Positions 11,384 to 19,881 are shown, numbered from the stretch's first letter. The stretch: DNA of 64,000 nt from Actinomycetota bacterium (GCA_027313705.1 DAHVDE010000005.1:44520-108519), one strand, 5' to 3'. Made by a program: numbers and translations. Notes: generated by a model from the sequence alone, not told the origin.

Positions 11384-12123
11384 AGGCCTGACTCTGGCGT
11401 CCTGACCAGGATCCGGCGGCACTCCTCGCAGCGCAGTACCTCGTCCTCAGCCGCCGCCCTGATCGCGTTCAGGTCGACGGTGTTCAGCGTCAGATTGCAG
11501 CCCTGGCAGCCGCGCTGGCGCAGGGCCGCCGCCCCGACTCCCCCGTGCTGCGCCCGCATCTTGTCATACAGTTCCGCCAGTTCACCGGGAATCACGTCAG
11601 CCACCCGTGCCCGCTTCGCCTCGGCTCCGCTGGCCTGCTCGTCGAGTTCGGCGAGCGTCGCGTCCCGCGCCGCGGTCACCGCCGCGAGTTGCGAGCCGAC
11701 CAAGGCGCGCTCTTCCGCCGCCGTCCTGAGATCGGCGGAAGTGGTCTCTCGCCGCTCCATGACGTCGAGGACGATCTCCTCGAGATCGGACTGCCTGCGC
11801 GCGAGGGACTGGATCTCCGACTGAAGGTTCTCGAGCTCCTTCGGTGAGGCGATCATGCCGCCGTCGAGCCGCTGGCGGTCCCTGTCGATGCGGGCGCGCA
11901 CCTGCTCCACGTCGGCCTCGGCCTTGGCCTGCTCGCGGCCTAGGTCGCTGGCCTGCGCGGTCATCGCGGCGATGGAATCACGCAACTCGGCGTCACGCCC
12001 GTCGAGCCTGGTGATCTCGGCGTGCTCGGGCAGCGAGCGCCGCCGGTGAGCGATCCTGCCTAGCTCGGCATCGATGTCGGCTAGCTCAAGCAGCTTGCGC
12101 TGCGCCTCGGGTGAAGCTTTCAC
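11380..12123 (-). CDS. coiled-coil protein with C-terminal C4 zinc ribbon
   Basis: The 247 residues form a long antiparallel-looking coiled coil (about 1-190, rich in Ala, Glu, Arg and Leu heptads). A zinc ribbon follows with CQGC and CEEC pairs around residues 205 and 235. This is the conserved C4-type zinc ribbon family (zf-RING_7), whose mycobacterial member sits next to the RNase H/phosphatase gene. A role in nucleic-acid or protein binding is assumed from the fold; no reaction is known. It is the first gene of a two-gene unit with the histidine phosphatase. Confidence 0.85.
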   Translation of the reverse strand: MKASPEAQRKLLELADIDAELGRIAHRRRSLPEHAEITRLDGRDAELRDSIAAMTAQASDLGREQAKAEADVEQVRARIDRDRQRLDGGMIASPKELENLQSEIQSLARRQSDLEEIVLDVMERRETTSADLRTAAEERALVGSQLAAVTAARDATLAELDEQASGAEAKRARVADVIPGELAELYDKMRAQHGGVGAAALRQRGCQGCNLTLNTVDLNAIRAAAEDEVLRCEECRRILVRTPESGL

Positions 12124-12136
12124 GGTGCCACGTTAG

Positions 12137-12177
12137 CCTGCCGCCCGGCCTGCGCGCGCCGCAGACCGGGCGGCAGG
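12137..12177 (-). terminator. terminator after the sigK-rskA-fasciclin operon
   Basis: A perfect 12-bp stem (12137-12148 with 12166-12177) with a 17-nt GC-rich loop begins 17 nt past the stop of the fasciclin gene, within the 70-bp gap before the zinc-ribbon gene. No T-run follows. Confidence 0.7.
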
Positions 12178-12193
12178 TCATCATGTTTCGCGG

Positions 12194-12811
12194 CTACCTG
12201 GGCGGCAACGGCACCCGGTCGATCACATAGACGGTCGCGTTGGCCGTCTTGATGTTGCCGCACACGATTGTCGCCCGCTCCACACGGTAAGAACTGCCGC
12301 TCTTGCCGAGCGCCAGCGTCCTTCCCGCCAGCGTCGTAACGGTGCCTCCGGCGGCCATTTGGGCCGGCGTGATCCGCGCGGGCACCACCAGCCCGCGCAC
12401 CACCTTGGCCACGTTGGCCCGATTGTGCAGGTAGCTCAGTTCAGCCTTGCTCAGCTCGGTGAAGGCGCTGTTGGAGGGCACGAACAGCGTGAACGATCGC
12501 ATCCCGTTCAGTTCGCCGGTCAGCGAGACCGACTTGACCGCTGAACTGAAGGAGGTCAGCTCCGGATTGCCGGAGATCGCGTTCACGACCTGCCTGCCAG
12601 CCATCCAGTGGAAGCTGCCGGGCCCGTTGCCCGGTATGACACCGCAGTCAGCACCCACGTGCCCGGTCGCCGGGGCTACCTGACCCGCGGAAGGCACCGG
12701 CGGCGATCCGGTCGGCGTTGCCGGAGCCGGCGGTGAGGTGCCGCAGCCGGCCATGACCACTGCGGCCAGGCCGGCCGCCAGTACCGCGGCGGACTTACCT
12801 ATGTGCCTCAC
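12194..12811 (-). CDS. fasciclin-domain lipoprotein (MPT70/MPT83-like)
   Basis: From the GTG at 12811 the product begins MRHIGK, a hydrophobic stretch and the lipobox VMAGC, so it should be a membrane-anchored lipoprotein. A Pro/Thr/Ser-rich spacer follows. Then comes one fasciclin (FAS1) domain with the blocks FTLFVPSNSAF and VRGLVVPARIT and the final VYVIDRVPLPP. In Mycobacterium tuberculosis the fasciclin proteins MPT70 and MPT83 are major SigK targets. Here the gene is the third in the sigK-rskA operon, 50 nt downstream of rskA. A GTG at 12838 would add nine residues. The domain usually mediates extracellular adhesion. Confidence 0.85.
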   Translation of the reverse strand: MRHIGKSAAVLAAGLAAVVMAGCGTSPPAPATPTGSPPVPSAGQVAPATGHVGADCGVIPGNGPGSFHWMAGRQVVNAISGNPELTSFSSAVKSVSLTGELNGMRSFTLFVPSNSAFTELSKAELSYLHNRANVAKVVRGLVVPARITPAQMAAGGTVTTLAGRTLALGKSGSSYRVERATIVCGNIKTANATVYVIDRVPLPPR

Positions 12812-12861
12812 GTGAGCCAAGCCTGCCCAGCGCGGCACAGCTCTAACGGCCGCTTACCCGT

Positions 12862-13740
12862 TCATGGCCGCGGTTTGAACACCACCACAAGCACGGACGT
12901 CGGGTGGCTTGCGCCGCGGGCCGGCTCGACGGTCACCCCGACCATGTCGCCGGGCCGCAAGCCGCGCACCACCTCGGGTCCGGCCATGCCGCCCGCCTGC
13001 GGCGTGACCATGCCGGCTGCCCGGTCACCGGTCGGCCCCATCAGCCAGATCTCGTACCCTTCGGTACTCGGCAGCGCGACCAGGCCGTGCGCGGTGAACA
13101 CTGCCGCCCCCGCCTGGTGCGACATGATCAAGGTCGCGGTGCCGCCGGTCATGACCGGCGCGGTCACCATGACCCTGTCCGGCGCGCTGAGCACCGCGGC
13201 GATCAGGTGATCTTGCTGCTTCGAGCGGTCAAGTTGCCGCAACGCGCTGCTGGTCACGCCGCCGAGCACGGCGGCGACCGCGGCGAGCACCGCGGCGGCG
13301 GCCAGCGAGATGCGCGCCGGCGGCCGCATGGCGCCGGCGCGCCCGCGCAGCCGCTGCCAGCCGGTCACGCCGCTCGCCGCCGCAGCCCCCGGTTCTGGCG
13401 CACTTGTGTCCGCAGGCGAGCCAGGCGAGTTCTGCGCTTCGCTGACCAGGTCCTTTTCTGCCAGCAAACCAGGCGGGCTCGGCGCCGCGGCCGGGACAAC
13501 CGGCGCCAGCTGCGCGCTGGCGAACGCCGCCCTGAGGGTCTGCTCCCGCAGGTCAGGACGTGGCATGACGGAAGCCGCGAGACCGAGCCTGGCCGCGGCC
13601 TCCCGCATTTCCCTGACGTCCTCGCGGCACTGCTCGCACTCAGAAAGGTGCGTGGCGAAGCCGGCCCGGTCGGCGTCGCTGACCGCGTCAAGCGCATAAG
13701 GGCCGGCCAGCGTGTGCAGTTCATGCCGGGAAGCTGACAT
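12862..13740 (-). CDS. rskA: anti-sigma-K factor RskA
   Basis: The 292-residue protein starts with a zinc-associated anti-sigma (ZAS) helix bundle carrying HLSECEQC (His31, Cys35, Cys38). A Pro/Ala linker, one transmembrane helix (ISLAAAAVLAAVAAVLGGV) and an extracytoplasmic RskA domain ending in TSVLVVVFKP follow. Such proteins hold the sigma factor at the membrane and release it after regulated proteolysis. The ATG at 13740 shares its A with the sigK stop (TGATG), so translation is coupled. The reading frame extends further upstream, but that part overlaps sigK. Confidence 0.92.
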   Translation of the reverse strand: MSASRHELHTLAGPYALDAVSDADRAGFATHLSECEQCREDVREMREAAARLGLAASVMPRPDLREQTLRAAFASAQLAPVVPAAAPSPPGLLAEKDLVSEAQNSPGSPADTSAPEPGAAAASGVTGWQRLRGRAGAMRPPARISLAAAAVLAAVAAVLGGVTSSALRQLDRSKQQDHLIAAVLSAPDRVMVTAPVMTGGTATLIMSHQAGAAVFTAHGLVALPSTEGYEIWLMGPTGDRAAGMVTPQAGGMAGPEVVRGLRPGDMVGVTVEPARGASHPTSVLVVVFKPRP

Positions 13741-14342
13741 CACGCCACCCCCAGGCAATCCCTGAGCCTGATCAGCCCGTCGCGCATTCGCGTCTTGACC
13801 GTGCCGGGCGGCAGGGAGAGCAGTTCCGCGACCTCGCGGTAGGTGTATCCGCTGTAGTAGGCGAGCCCGACGCACTCACGCTGCAATTCGGTCAGCGAGC
13901 CGAGGCAGCGCCGCACTCGCTCGCGGTCCAGGCTTGCCTGCACCGCCTCGGTCACGTCGTCGTAGTCGATGACCGCCGTGGCCGCGCGCTGCTCGCGGGT
14001 CGCGTGACTGCGCTCTGACCTCACCCGGTCAACCGCCCGGCGGTGCGCGATCGTCATAACCCAGGCGACCGCGCTTCCCTGGGCAGGATCGAACCTGCTC
14101 GCGCTGCGCCAGATCTCAAGCAGGACTTCCTGCATGACTTCCTCGGCCTGGGCAGGGTCGCGAAGTACCCGCCGTACCGTACCAAGGACCCACCCGCAGG
14201 ACCGGTCATAAAGCGCCTCGTAGGCGCGCTCGTCGCCGAGCGCCACCGCGCTGATCAGGTCGTCGAGGCGCGGCACCGCGGCCGTCGCGGCCGTCGCTGG
14301 CGCGAGTCCTTCGCAGTCCTTGCGCCCGTCCTCTTCGGTCAT
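13740..14342 (-). CDS. sigK: ECF RNA polymerase sigma factor SigK
   Basis: Region 2 is clear (EEVMQEVLLEIWRSASRFD, then AWVMTIAHRRAVDRVR). So is region 4 (LTELQRECVGLAYYSGYTYREVAELL, then PPGTVKTRMRDGLIRLRD). Gene order with rskA and a fasciclin gene matches the SigK locus of mycobacteria and other actinobacteria. ATG at 14342 is chosen because AGGAAG lies about 7 nt upstream; an in-frame start at 14390 is possible. The gene diverges from a molybdopterin oxidoreductase gene, a frequent neighbour of sigK. Confidence 0.92.
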   Translation of the reverse strand: MTEEDGRKDCEGLAPATAATAAVPRLDDLISAVALGDERAYEALYDRSCGWVLGTVRRVLRDPAQAEEVMQEVLLEIWRSASRFDPAQGSAVAWVMTIAHRRAVDRVRSERSHATREQRAATAVIDYDDVTEAVQASLDRERVRRCLGSLTELQRECVGLAYYSGYTYREVAELLSLPPGTVKTRMRDGLIRLRDCLGVA

Positions 14343-14397
14343 CCACACGCTTCCTATTCGTCGCGAAGAGCGTTCCGGCTTGGGTGGCATCAGCCGC

Positions 14398-14424
14398 CAA
14401 TCCGCTGCCGTCCCTGGTACGAAT
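14398..14424 (+). promoter_or_regulatory. possible SigK-type promoter for the molybdopterin oxidoreductase
   Basis: CAATCC (14398-14403) and ACGAAT (14419-14424), 15 bp apart, resemble the M. tuberculosis SigK consensus (CCATCC and CCGAAT). The -10 element ends 7 nt before the GTG at 14432, which would make a leaderless transcript. The spacer is shorter than in mycobacteria, so this is tentative. Confidence 0.3.
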
Positions 14425-14431
14425 ATCCAGT

Positions 14432-16030
14432 GTGATCAATTCCTACCGCACGCGCATGCTCAGCGTGCTCGCTGGCTTGCTGGCCGGAGCTGCCGGGGTC
14501 TGCGTTGGCTTCCTGGTCGCCGGGTTCACCGGGCCGGAGAGCTCTCCGGTCGTCGCCGTCGCCGAACTCGCCATCGATCTCAGCCCGCCCGCCGTCAAGA
14601 ACTTCGCGATCAGGGAATTCGGCAGCCAGGACAAGGTCGCGCTGCAGATCGGCGTGCTTGTCCTGCTCGCCATTTTCGCCGCCTTCGTGGGCCTCGCGGC
14701 GCAGCGACGGCGCAGGAACGGGCTGATCGGGGTCGCCATCTTCGGCCTGATCGGCGTGATAGCGGCGCTCACCAGGCCCACGGCGACGCCGTATTACCTG
14801 CTGCCCGCGCTGGCAGGCTCGGCTGCGGCCGCCGCCGCGATCTACTGGCTCGCTGGTGCCCTGCCTGCCGCGGGCCGGCCGGCCGGAGGCACGAGTCAGG
14901 CAACCGGCGAAGGCACCGCGCGCGGCTCGCGCCGGCGTGCGGCCAGCCTGACGGTGAACGAGCCGCCGCGCCGCGAGTTCATCAGGGGCGGCGTGGTCGT
15001 TGCGGGCGTCACCGCGGCCGCGTACTTCGGCGGGCGGCTGCTCGGCGAGCAGGCGAACGTCACGGCGGCCGAGGAATCGATGAAGCTGCCGGCGCCGTCG
15101 GTAAGCGTGCCGCCTGTGCCGTCAGGCGCCAACCTCGGCGTGCCGGGCCTCGCCTCGTTCATCACGCCGAACTCCCAGTTCTACCGGGTCGACACGGCGA
15201 TCGTGCTGCCGCAGATCCCGCCGTCGAACTGGCAGCTCCGCGTGCACGGAATGGTCGGCAAGGAGCTGACACTGACCTTCGACGACCTGATCAGGCGACC
15301 GCTGATCGAGGATTACATCACGCTGACCTGCGTGTCCAACCCGGTCGGCGGCCCGTATATCGGCAACGCCAAATGGCTGGGGGCCAGCCTGCGCGCACTG
15401 CTGCGCGAGGCGGGCATCAAGGCAGGGGCCGACCAGCTTTTCTGTACCTCCTTCGACGGCTTCACCTCAGGCATCCCGGCAGCCGCGGCGATGGACGGCA
15501 GGGACGCGCTGCTTGCGGTCGCGATGAACGGCAAGCCGCTTCCCGTCGCGCACGGCTTCCCCGTCCGCACCGTGGTGCCTGGCCTGTACGGCTATGTATC
15601 GGCCTGCAAGTGGATCACCGACATCAACGTCACCACCTACGCGGCCAATCAGGCCTACTGGGCTCAGCGCGGCTGGTCCGCGCAGGCGCCGATCAAGACG
15701 CAATCGCGGATCGACGTCCCCTCTGGCCAGAGCCCGATCAAGGCAGGCCGCACCGCGATCGCCGGTGTCGCCTGGGCGCAGCACAAGGGCATCGACGCCG
15801 TGCATGTCAGGGTGGACCGCGGCCCGTGGCAGCAGGCCACGCTGGCCGCCGTGCCCGGCATCGACACCTGGCGGCAGTGGGTGCTGTACTGGGACGCGCC
15901 CCCTGGACAGCACGTGATCGAGGCCCGCGCCACCGACGCCACCGGCTACACGCAGATCGCGCTTCAGTCCGCGCCTGAGCCGAACGGCGCGACCGGGTAC
16001 CCGATCGTGCAGGTGAGCGTCACCGGCTAA
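14432..16030 (+). CDS. membrane-anchored molybdopterin-dependent oxidoreductase (sulfite oxidase fold)
   Basis: Three or four N-terminal transmembrane helices are followed by a Tat-like segment (RREFIRGGVVVAG). A sulfite oxidase-type Moco domain comes next, with the catalytic Cys in ITLTCVSNPVGG and the SADGF-like block TSFDGFTSGIP. A C-terminal Mo-co dimerisation domain includes RIDVPSGQSPIKAG and GVAWAQHKGI. The active site should face outside the membrane; the substrate is unknown. Genes of this kind commonly lie beside sigK/rskA in actinobacteria. The GTG at 14432 is preferred over the GTG at 14384, which would overlap the sigK leader; ATG at 14456 is also possible. Confidence 0.85.
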   Translation: MINSYRTRMLSVLAGLLAGAAGVCVGFLVAGFTGPESSPVVAVAELAIDLSPPAVKNFAIREFGSQDKVALQIGVLVLLAIFAAFVGLAAQRRRRNGLIGVAIFGLIGVIAALTRPTATPYYLLPALAGSAAAAAAIYWLAGALPAAGRPAGGTSQATGEGTARGSRRRAASLTVNEPPRREFIRGGVVVAGVTAAAYFGGRLLGEQANVTAAEESMKLPAPSVSVPPVPSGANLGVPGLASFITPNSQFYRVDTAIVLPQIPPSNWQLRVHGMVGKELTLTFDDLIRRPLIEDYITLTCVSNPVGGPYIGNAKWLGASLRALLREAGIKAGADQLFCTSFDGFTSGIPAAAAMDGRDALLAVAMNGKPLPVAHGFPVRTVVPGLYGYVSACKWITDINVTTYAANQAYWAQRGWSAQAPIKTQSRIDVPSGQSPIKAGRTAIAGVAWAQHKGIDAVHVRVDRGPWQQATLAAVPGIDTWRQWVLYWDAPPGQHVIEARATDATGYTQIALQSAPEPNGATGYPIVQVSVTG

Positions 16031-16039
16031 CGTGACCTG

Positions 16040-16705
16040 GTGAGCGAACCTGAGATCGCCGCCGTGGTGTTCGACATCGGCGGCGTGCTGCTCGACTGGG
16101 ATCCCCGTTACCTCTACCGGGAGTTGTTCAGCGACGACGCCGAGCTTGACTGGTTTCTCGGCACGATCTGCACGCGCGACTGGCACCGGGCGCACGACCT
16201 GGGCGCGGACACCGAGACGTCCTGCTGTGAGCTGGCGTTGCGGTATCCCGGCTACGCGGCACCGATCATGGCCTGGTCGCGGCGCAGCGAGGAGATGGTG
16301 GCCGGCCAGTTCGACGATACGGTCGAGGTGCTGACCGAGCTGGCCGGGGCGGGAGTACGCTGCCTGGCGCTCAGCAACATGGAGCCAGACAAGTACGAAC
16401 TGCGCCGCGCGCGGTTCGGGTTCTTCGGGGTGCTTGCTGGCTGCGTGATCTCCGGTCTCGAAGGGGTCGCCAAGCCTGAGCCGGAGATCTTCGCGATCCT
16501 GCTGGCCAGGTACGGCTTGGCTGCGGCCGCGACGGTATTCATCGACGACCTGGCGGCCAACGTCGACGCCGCGGCGGAACTTGGCCTGATCGCGCTCAAG
16601 TTCACGACCGCAGGGCAGCTCAGGACCGACCTTCGCGACTTGGGGCTGCCGCTCGGCCGGGCGAGCCGTCTCCCCGGCGCGGCGGCGCGGACGGCGTCAC
16701 AGTAG
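16040..16705 (+). CDS. HAD-superfamily hydrolase
   Basis: The HAD motifs are all visible: VVFDIGGVLLDWD (motif I, though the second Asp of DxD is Gly), CLALSNME (motif II), the Lys in GVAKPEPEIF (motif III) and FIDDLAANVDAA (motif IV). The layout is that of subfamily I phosphatases and dehalogenases with a helical cap. The substrate cannot be read from sequence. GTG start 9 nt after the oxidoreductase stop suggests co-transcription. Its end overlaps the convergent hydrolase gene by 9 nt. Confidence 0.85.
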   Translation: MSEPEIAAVVFDIGGVLLDWDPRYLYRELFSDDAELDWFLGTICTRDWHRAHDLGADTETSCCELALRYPGYAAPIMAWSRRSEEMVAGQFDDTVEVLTELAGAGVRCLALSNMEPDKYELRRARFGFFGVLAGCVISGLEGVAKPEPEIFAILLARYGLAAAATVFIDDLAANVDAAAELGLIALKFTTAGQLRTDLRDLGLPLGRASRLPGAAARTASQ

Positions 16706-17398
16706 CTGGTCGCGCACCTGGCCGTACATGTAAGCGCCGAGCCAGCGGCCCATCTCGTCGAACAGGCGCCGGCGCGAGGGCGCTGGCAGCGTGCCAGGCG
16801 GCCCGTCCTGGCCAGCGGCCGCGTCGATGTGCAGCCAGGTCACATGCTGGCCGAGCCTGACGCCCGTCCCCCGCCTTTCCCTTCTGGTGTCCCGCCACGG
16901 CCGGGCAGTCGAGATCACCAGTACCGGGCAGGTGATGTCCAGCCTGGCCCGCAAGCTGCCGAAGTCGGGACTCGACAAGATCAGGGCCTCGGCGGGCCGC
17001 AGTCCGAGCTGGGCGTCGCACCACAACGCCGCGGAAAGGGCGCTCTGGCCTTGCGCGCTCAAGATGATCGCGTCGATCCCTTCGGCTTCGCGCAGGTAGG
17101 CACACGCGGCGTCAAGGGCGGCGAACGCGGCCTTGTGCGGCCTCGCGCCGCGGCGCCTGGCCGGCGCGTCGGCATACTCCACGTCGGCCAGGTAGAAGTG
17201 AAACCCCCGCTCGTTGTACCAGCGCACCAGGTCGGCCGGGGCGAGCGAGTCGGCTAGCTCGTGCAGGTGAAGCACGGCCCGCCGGCTTGGCCGCGCCGAA
17301 CGGCGCACGAACACCGCCGAGCTGAGGTTGTCCTGAGCGGGCAGCGCGATCGCCTCGTACTCGTCCGCTGGCCCGTCGTGATCGGTGATGACGCCCAT
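16697..17398 (-). CDS. alpha/beta-hydrolase-like protein
   Basis: The 233-residue protein has an alpha/beta hydrolase look: a VLHLHELADSL oxyanion-hole-like segment, a nucleophile elbow AIILSAQGQSALSAALW, a strand CPVLVISTARPW and a C-terminal His in QHVTWLHID. The elbow reads GQSAL rather than GxSxG, so the last Gly is Leu and activity is not certain. No signal peptide. The gene is isolated, with a long non-coding stretch upstream. Confidence 0.65.
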   Translation of the reverse strand: MGVITDHDGPADEYEAIALPAQDNLSSAVFVRRSARPSRRAVLHLHELADSLAPADLVRWYNERGFHFYLADVEYADAPARRRGARPHKAAFAALDAACAYLREAEGIDAIILSAQGQSALSAALWCDAQLGLRPAEALILSSPDFGSLRARLDITCPVLVISTARPWRDTRRERRGTGVRLGQHVTWLHIDAAAGQDGPPGTLPAPSRRRLFDEMGRWLGAYMYGQVRDQLL

Positions 17399-17762
17399 CT
17401 ACCTAGCTGTTCCTGCCCGCACGCCCGGCTGACTCCTCGTGGTCCTGAGTACCTGCACGCCACCTCGTGCGCGGATCGTCACGCAACAGTGTCGCACCGT
17501 AACCAAGCTCTCGTCCGGCAAACACGCGGAGTGATCGTGTCCGCATGACGGATCGGCCCTGGCGCCGGTGCCGCTGCGGCAAGGGAGCCGTGCACGGGAA
17601 GCAAACCCTTACAGGCTTAAAGCCCGGCCGTGACCTTGTAGGCCCGGCGCTTGGCTAGCTGTCCCCAGGAGCAACGTTACTTTCGGGTAACTTGATGGCG
17701 AGCCGGTGTGGACGCCGACAGAATGGCGAGGAAGCTGAGCGGAAGGGGCTTTGAAACCAGGA

Positions 17763-17789
17763 GCCCCTCCACGTATGAGATGGAGGGGC
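17763..17789. terminator. 9-bp hairpin, possible terminator
   Basis: GCCCCTCCA (17763-17771) pairs perfectly with TGGAGGGGC (17781-17789) across a 9-nt loop. It lies in the non-coding stretch downstream of the ABC exporter operon. No T-run. Confidence 0.4.
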
Positions 17790-17988
17790 CCCTGCGGCCC
17801 GGCGCGTTCGCTCGCCGGTGACCCGGCGGCAGGTGCGCAGCGTAACCGCCCACCAGGCCAGACGTCCGCCGAGGTCACCGGTGGTCCGGCCGTCCCAGCG
17901 ATCTGCCCGTTTCAGTGGTGAGTGCAGTTCTACTGCCTGGCCGGCGCCAGCACAAGGTCTTCGGCAACTAAAGACAAGATTCTTTTGC

Positions 17989-18062
17989 CTGTCCACAGCG
18001 CAAGCCGTGCTTATCCACCGAACGCGAGCCCGGGAGACCGATTGTCCACAGGACTATGCACA
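17989..18062 (+). other. cluster of DnaA-box-like 9-mers
   Basis: Four same-strand matches occur in 74 bp: CTGTCCACA (17989-17997), TTATCCACC (18011-18019), TTGTCCACA (18042-18050, a perfect Streptomyces-type box) and CTATGCACA (18054-18062). The other three differ by one base from a consensus form. dnaA and dnaN are not nearby, so this is not the usual oriC setting. Confidence 0.4.
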
Positions 18063-18132
18063 GAGGCTGTGAATCCTTTTTCTTCGTGGTTCTGTCCTGG
18101 TACGCGGACTAGGCGAACACCTTTCGCGCTGG

Positions 18133-19878
18133 TTACTTTCCATGCCAGGACTGCCACAATGCGGCGTACGCGCCGCCGGTGACGAGCAGGTCGTGGTGCG
18201 GGCCAGACTCGCTGATCTCGCCGTCCTCCATGACGATGACACGGTCGGCGTCGTGAGCCGTGTGCAGCCGGTGGGCGATCGCGACCACGGTGCGGCCGTC
18301 GAGCACCGCCGAGAGCGACTGCTCGAGGTGGCGGGCCGAGCGCGGGTCGAGCAGCGAGGTGGCCTCGTCGAGCACCAGCGTGTGCGGGTCGGCGAGCACC
18401 AGCCTGGCGAGCGCGATCTGCTGCGCCTGGGACGCCGACAGCCTGATGCCGCCAGAACCGACCTGGGTGGCGAGACCGCAGGGAAGGGCTTCCGCCCAGC
18501 CGAGCGCGTCGACCGCCGCGAGCGCCCCGGCGACGGCGGCGTCGGTCGCCTCCGGATAGCCGAGCGTGACGTTATCGCGCAGGCTGCCCTGGAAGATGTG
18601 ATGTTCCTGGGTGACGAGGGCGATCTGGCCGCGCAGCTCCTCTAGCGGCAACTCGATCAGCGGCACGCCGCCGATGCTTACCCGGCCGCGGTCTGGCCCG
18701 TGGACTCCGGCCAGCAAGCGGCCGAGGGTGGACTTGCCCGCGCCGCTCGGGCCGACGATCGCGATCCGCTCCCCCGGCCGAACGTCGAGGCTGATCCGCC
18801 TGAGGACATCGTGGCCGGGAACGTAGGCGTGGCTCACCTGCTCGGCGGAAAGCTGGCTGTCGTCAGGGGCGGCCAGCCCGGGCCGCCTGTCGGCAGGCAC
18901 TTCGGTCAGGCCGAGCAGCCTGGACAGCGCCGCCGTGCCGGTCTGGAGGTAGTTCAGCCACTGGATCAGCTGGTCCATCGGCGCGACAAGTGCCCTGGCG
19001 TAGAGCGCGGCGGCCGTCACCTCGCCCAGCGTGCACCAGCCGTTCAGGTAGGCAACGCCGCCGAACGCGAGCACGCCGAACAGCGGCAGCACGTAAGAGG
19101 CTTCCGCGGCCGGCCAGAAGATCGTGCGGAGCCTGAGCGTGTACCGTTCGGCCGCGTAACAGGCCCTGATGTCGGCGTCGGCGCGCTGGCGGCGTAGCTG
19201 GCCAAGCCGCAGTGCCTCGACAGTGCGCGCACCTTCCACGGTCTCCGCGAGGCTGTCGGTCATCACTCCCCACGACGCGCTCTCGCGCAGGTAGCCCGCC
19301 GGGGCCAGGCGCAGGTACCAGCGGGTGACCGCCCAGACCGGCGGCACCACGATCAGGCAGGGCAGCACCAGGACCGGGCTGTCCAGGGCGACCGCACCCA
19401 AGGTGAGGCTCACCGTAAGCACCGCGGTGAGCACGGCGGGCACGCCCTGCCTGGCCGCGAGGCTCAGCGAGTTGACGTCGCGCGACGACCTGGTCATCAG
19501 GTCGCCGCTCCCCGCCCGCTCGACCACAGACAACGGCAGTCCGAGCACGCCGTCGACGAACTCCTCGCGGAACGTGGCCAGGAGCGCCTCGCCGAGCCTG
19601 GCCCCGGCGAGCGCGCCGAACCTGATCAGTACCGACTGGGCGAGCAGCGCGGCGGCGATCGCGGCGGCCAGCAGGTCGATCCGGCTGACCGCCGCGCCGT
19701 TCTGCACGTCGGTGACGATCGACCCGAGCATCCTGGGCGGGATCAGGCCAGCCGTGGTCGCCGCGAAGTACAGGCCGAGCACGGCGCCGAGCTCGCGCCG
19801 ACGGCTCGCCATGACCATCTTTACGTGGGTAAACACCTGCCGGCCTCCGGCGACAGGCAGAATCTGGGACTGCGCCAC
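18133..19878 (-). CDS. ABC exporter half-transporter with the catalytic Walker sites
   Basis: An N-terminal six-helix exporter membrane domain (about 1-320) is followed by an ATPase domain. The Walker A GPSGAGKST (376-384), Walker B LVLDEATS (501 onward) and H-loop His536 are intact. The signature motif is degenerate, LSASQ (480-484) instead of LSGGQ. The partner encoded 3 nt upstream has the reverse pattern, so together they make one complete and one dead ATP site. The substrate of this inner-membrane exporter is unknown. GTG start; second gene of a two-gene operon that reads into the 734-bp gene-free stretch. Confidence 0.88.
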   Translation of the reverse strand: MAQSQILPVAGGRQVFTHVKMVMASRRRELGAVLGLYFAATTAGLIPPRMLGSIVTDVQNGAAVSRIDLLAAAIAAALLAQSVLIRFGALAGARLGEALLATFREEFVDGVLGLPLSVVERAGSGDLMTRSSRDVNSLSLAARQGVPAVLTAVLTVSLTLGAVALDSPVLVLPCLIVVPPVWAVTRWYLRLAPAGYLRESASWGVMTDSLAETVEGARTVEALRLGQLRRQRADADIRACYAAERYTLRLRTIFWPAAEASYVLPLFGVLAFGGVAYLNGWCTLGEVTAAALYARALVAPMDQLIQWLNYLQTGTAALSRLLGLTEVPADRRPGLAAPDDSQLSAEQVSHAYVPGHDVLRRISLDVRPGERIAIVGPSGAGKSTLGRLLAGVHGPDRGRVSIGGVPLIELPLEELRGQIALVTQEHHIFQGSLRDNVTLGYPEATDAAVAGALAAVDALGWAEALPCGLATQVGSGGIRLSASQAQQIALARLVLADPHTLVLDEATSLLDPRSARHLEQSLSAVLDGRTVVAIAHRLHTAHDADRVIVMEDGEISESGPHHDLLVTGGAYAALWQSWHGK

Positions 19879-19881
19879 CGA

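Larger units (their letters stand above)
17399..18132. other. 734-bp gene-free stretch
   Basis: No convincing coding region is present. The stretch holds the promoter side of the hydrolase gene, a small GTTAC/GTAAC inverted repeat near 17686-17701, a 9-bp hairpin at 17763-17789 and DnaA-box-like sites at 17989-18062. It ends just past the stop of the ABC exporter operon. I could not match it to a known riboswitch or small RNA. Confidence 0.6.

Noticed and set aside
13741..13875. Upstream extension of rskA to 13875
   Set aside because: It overlaps the end of sigK and is Arg-rich shadow sequence; ATG 13740 is coupled to the sigK stop.
14356..14387. SigK-type promoter for sigK itself (ACGAAT with CCACCC on the minus strand)
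   Set aside because: The spacer is 20 bp, too long for an ECF promoter, and the predicted start would remove the ribosome-binding site.
17540..17740. ydaO-like (c-di-AMP) or other riboswitch in the non-coding stretch
   Set aside because: One segment on the minus strand loosely resembles the 3' ydaO core, but the 5' conserved elements are missing and no suitable downstream gene follows.
17763..17789. Small RNA gene around the hairpin
   Set aside because: Only a single 9-bp stem is visible; no promoter or conserved RNA feature supports an RNA gene.
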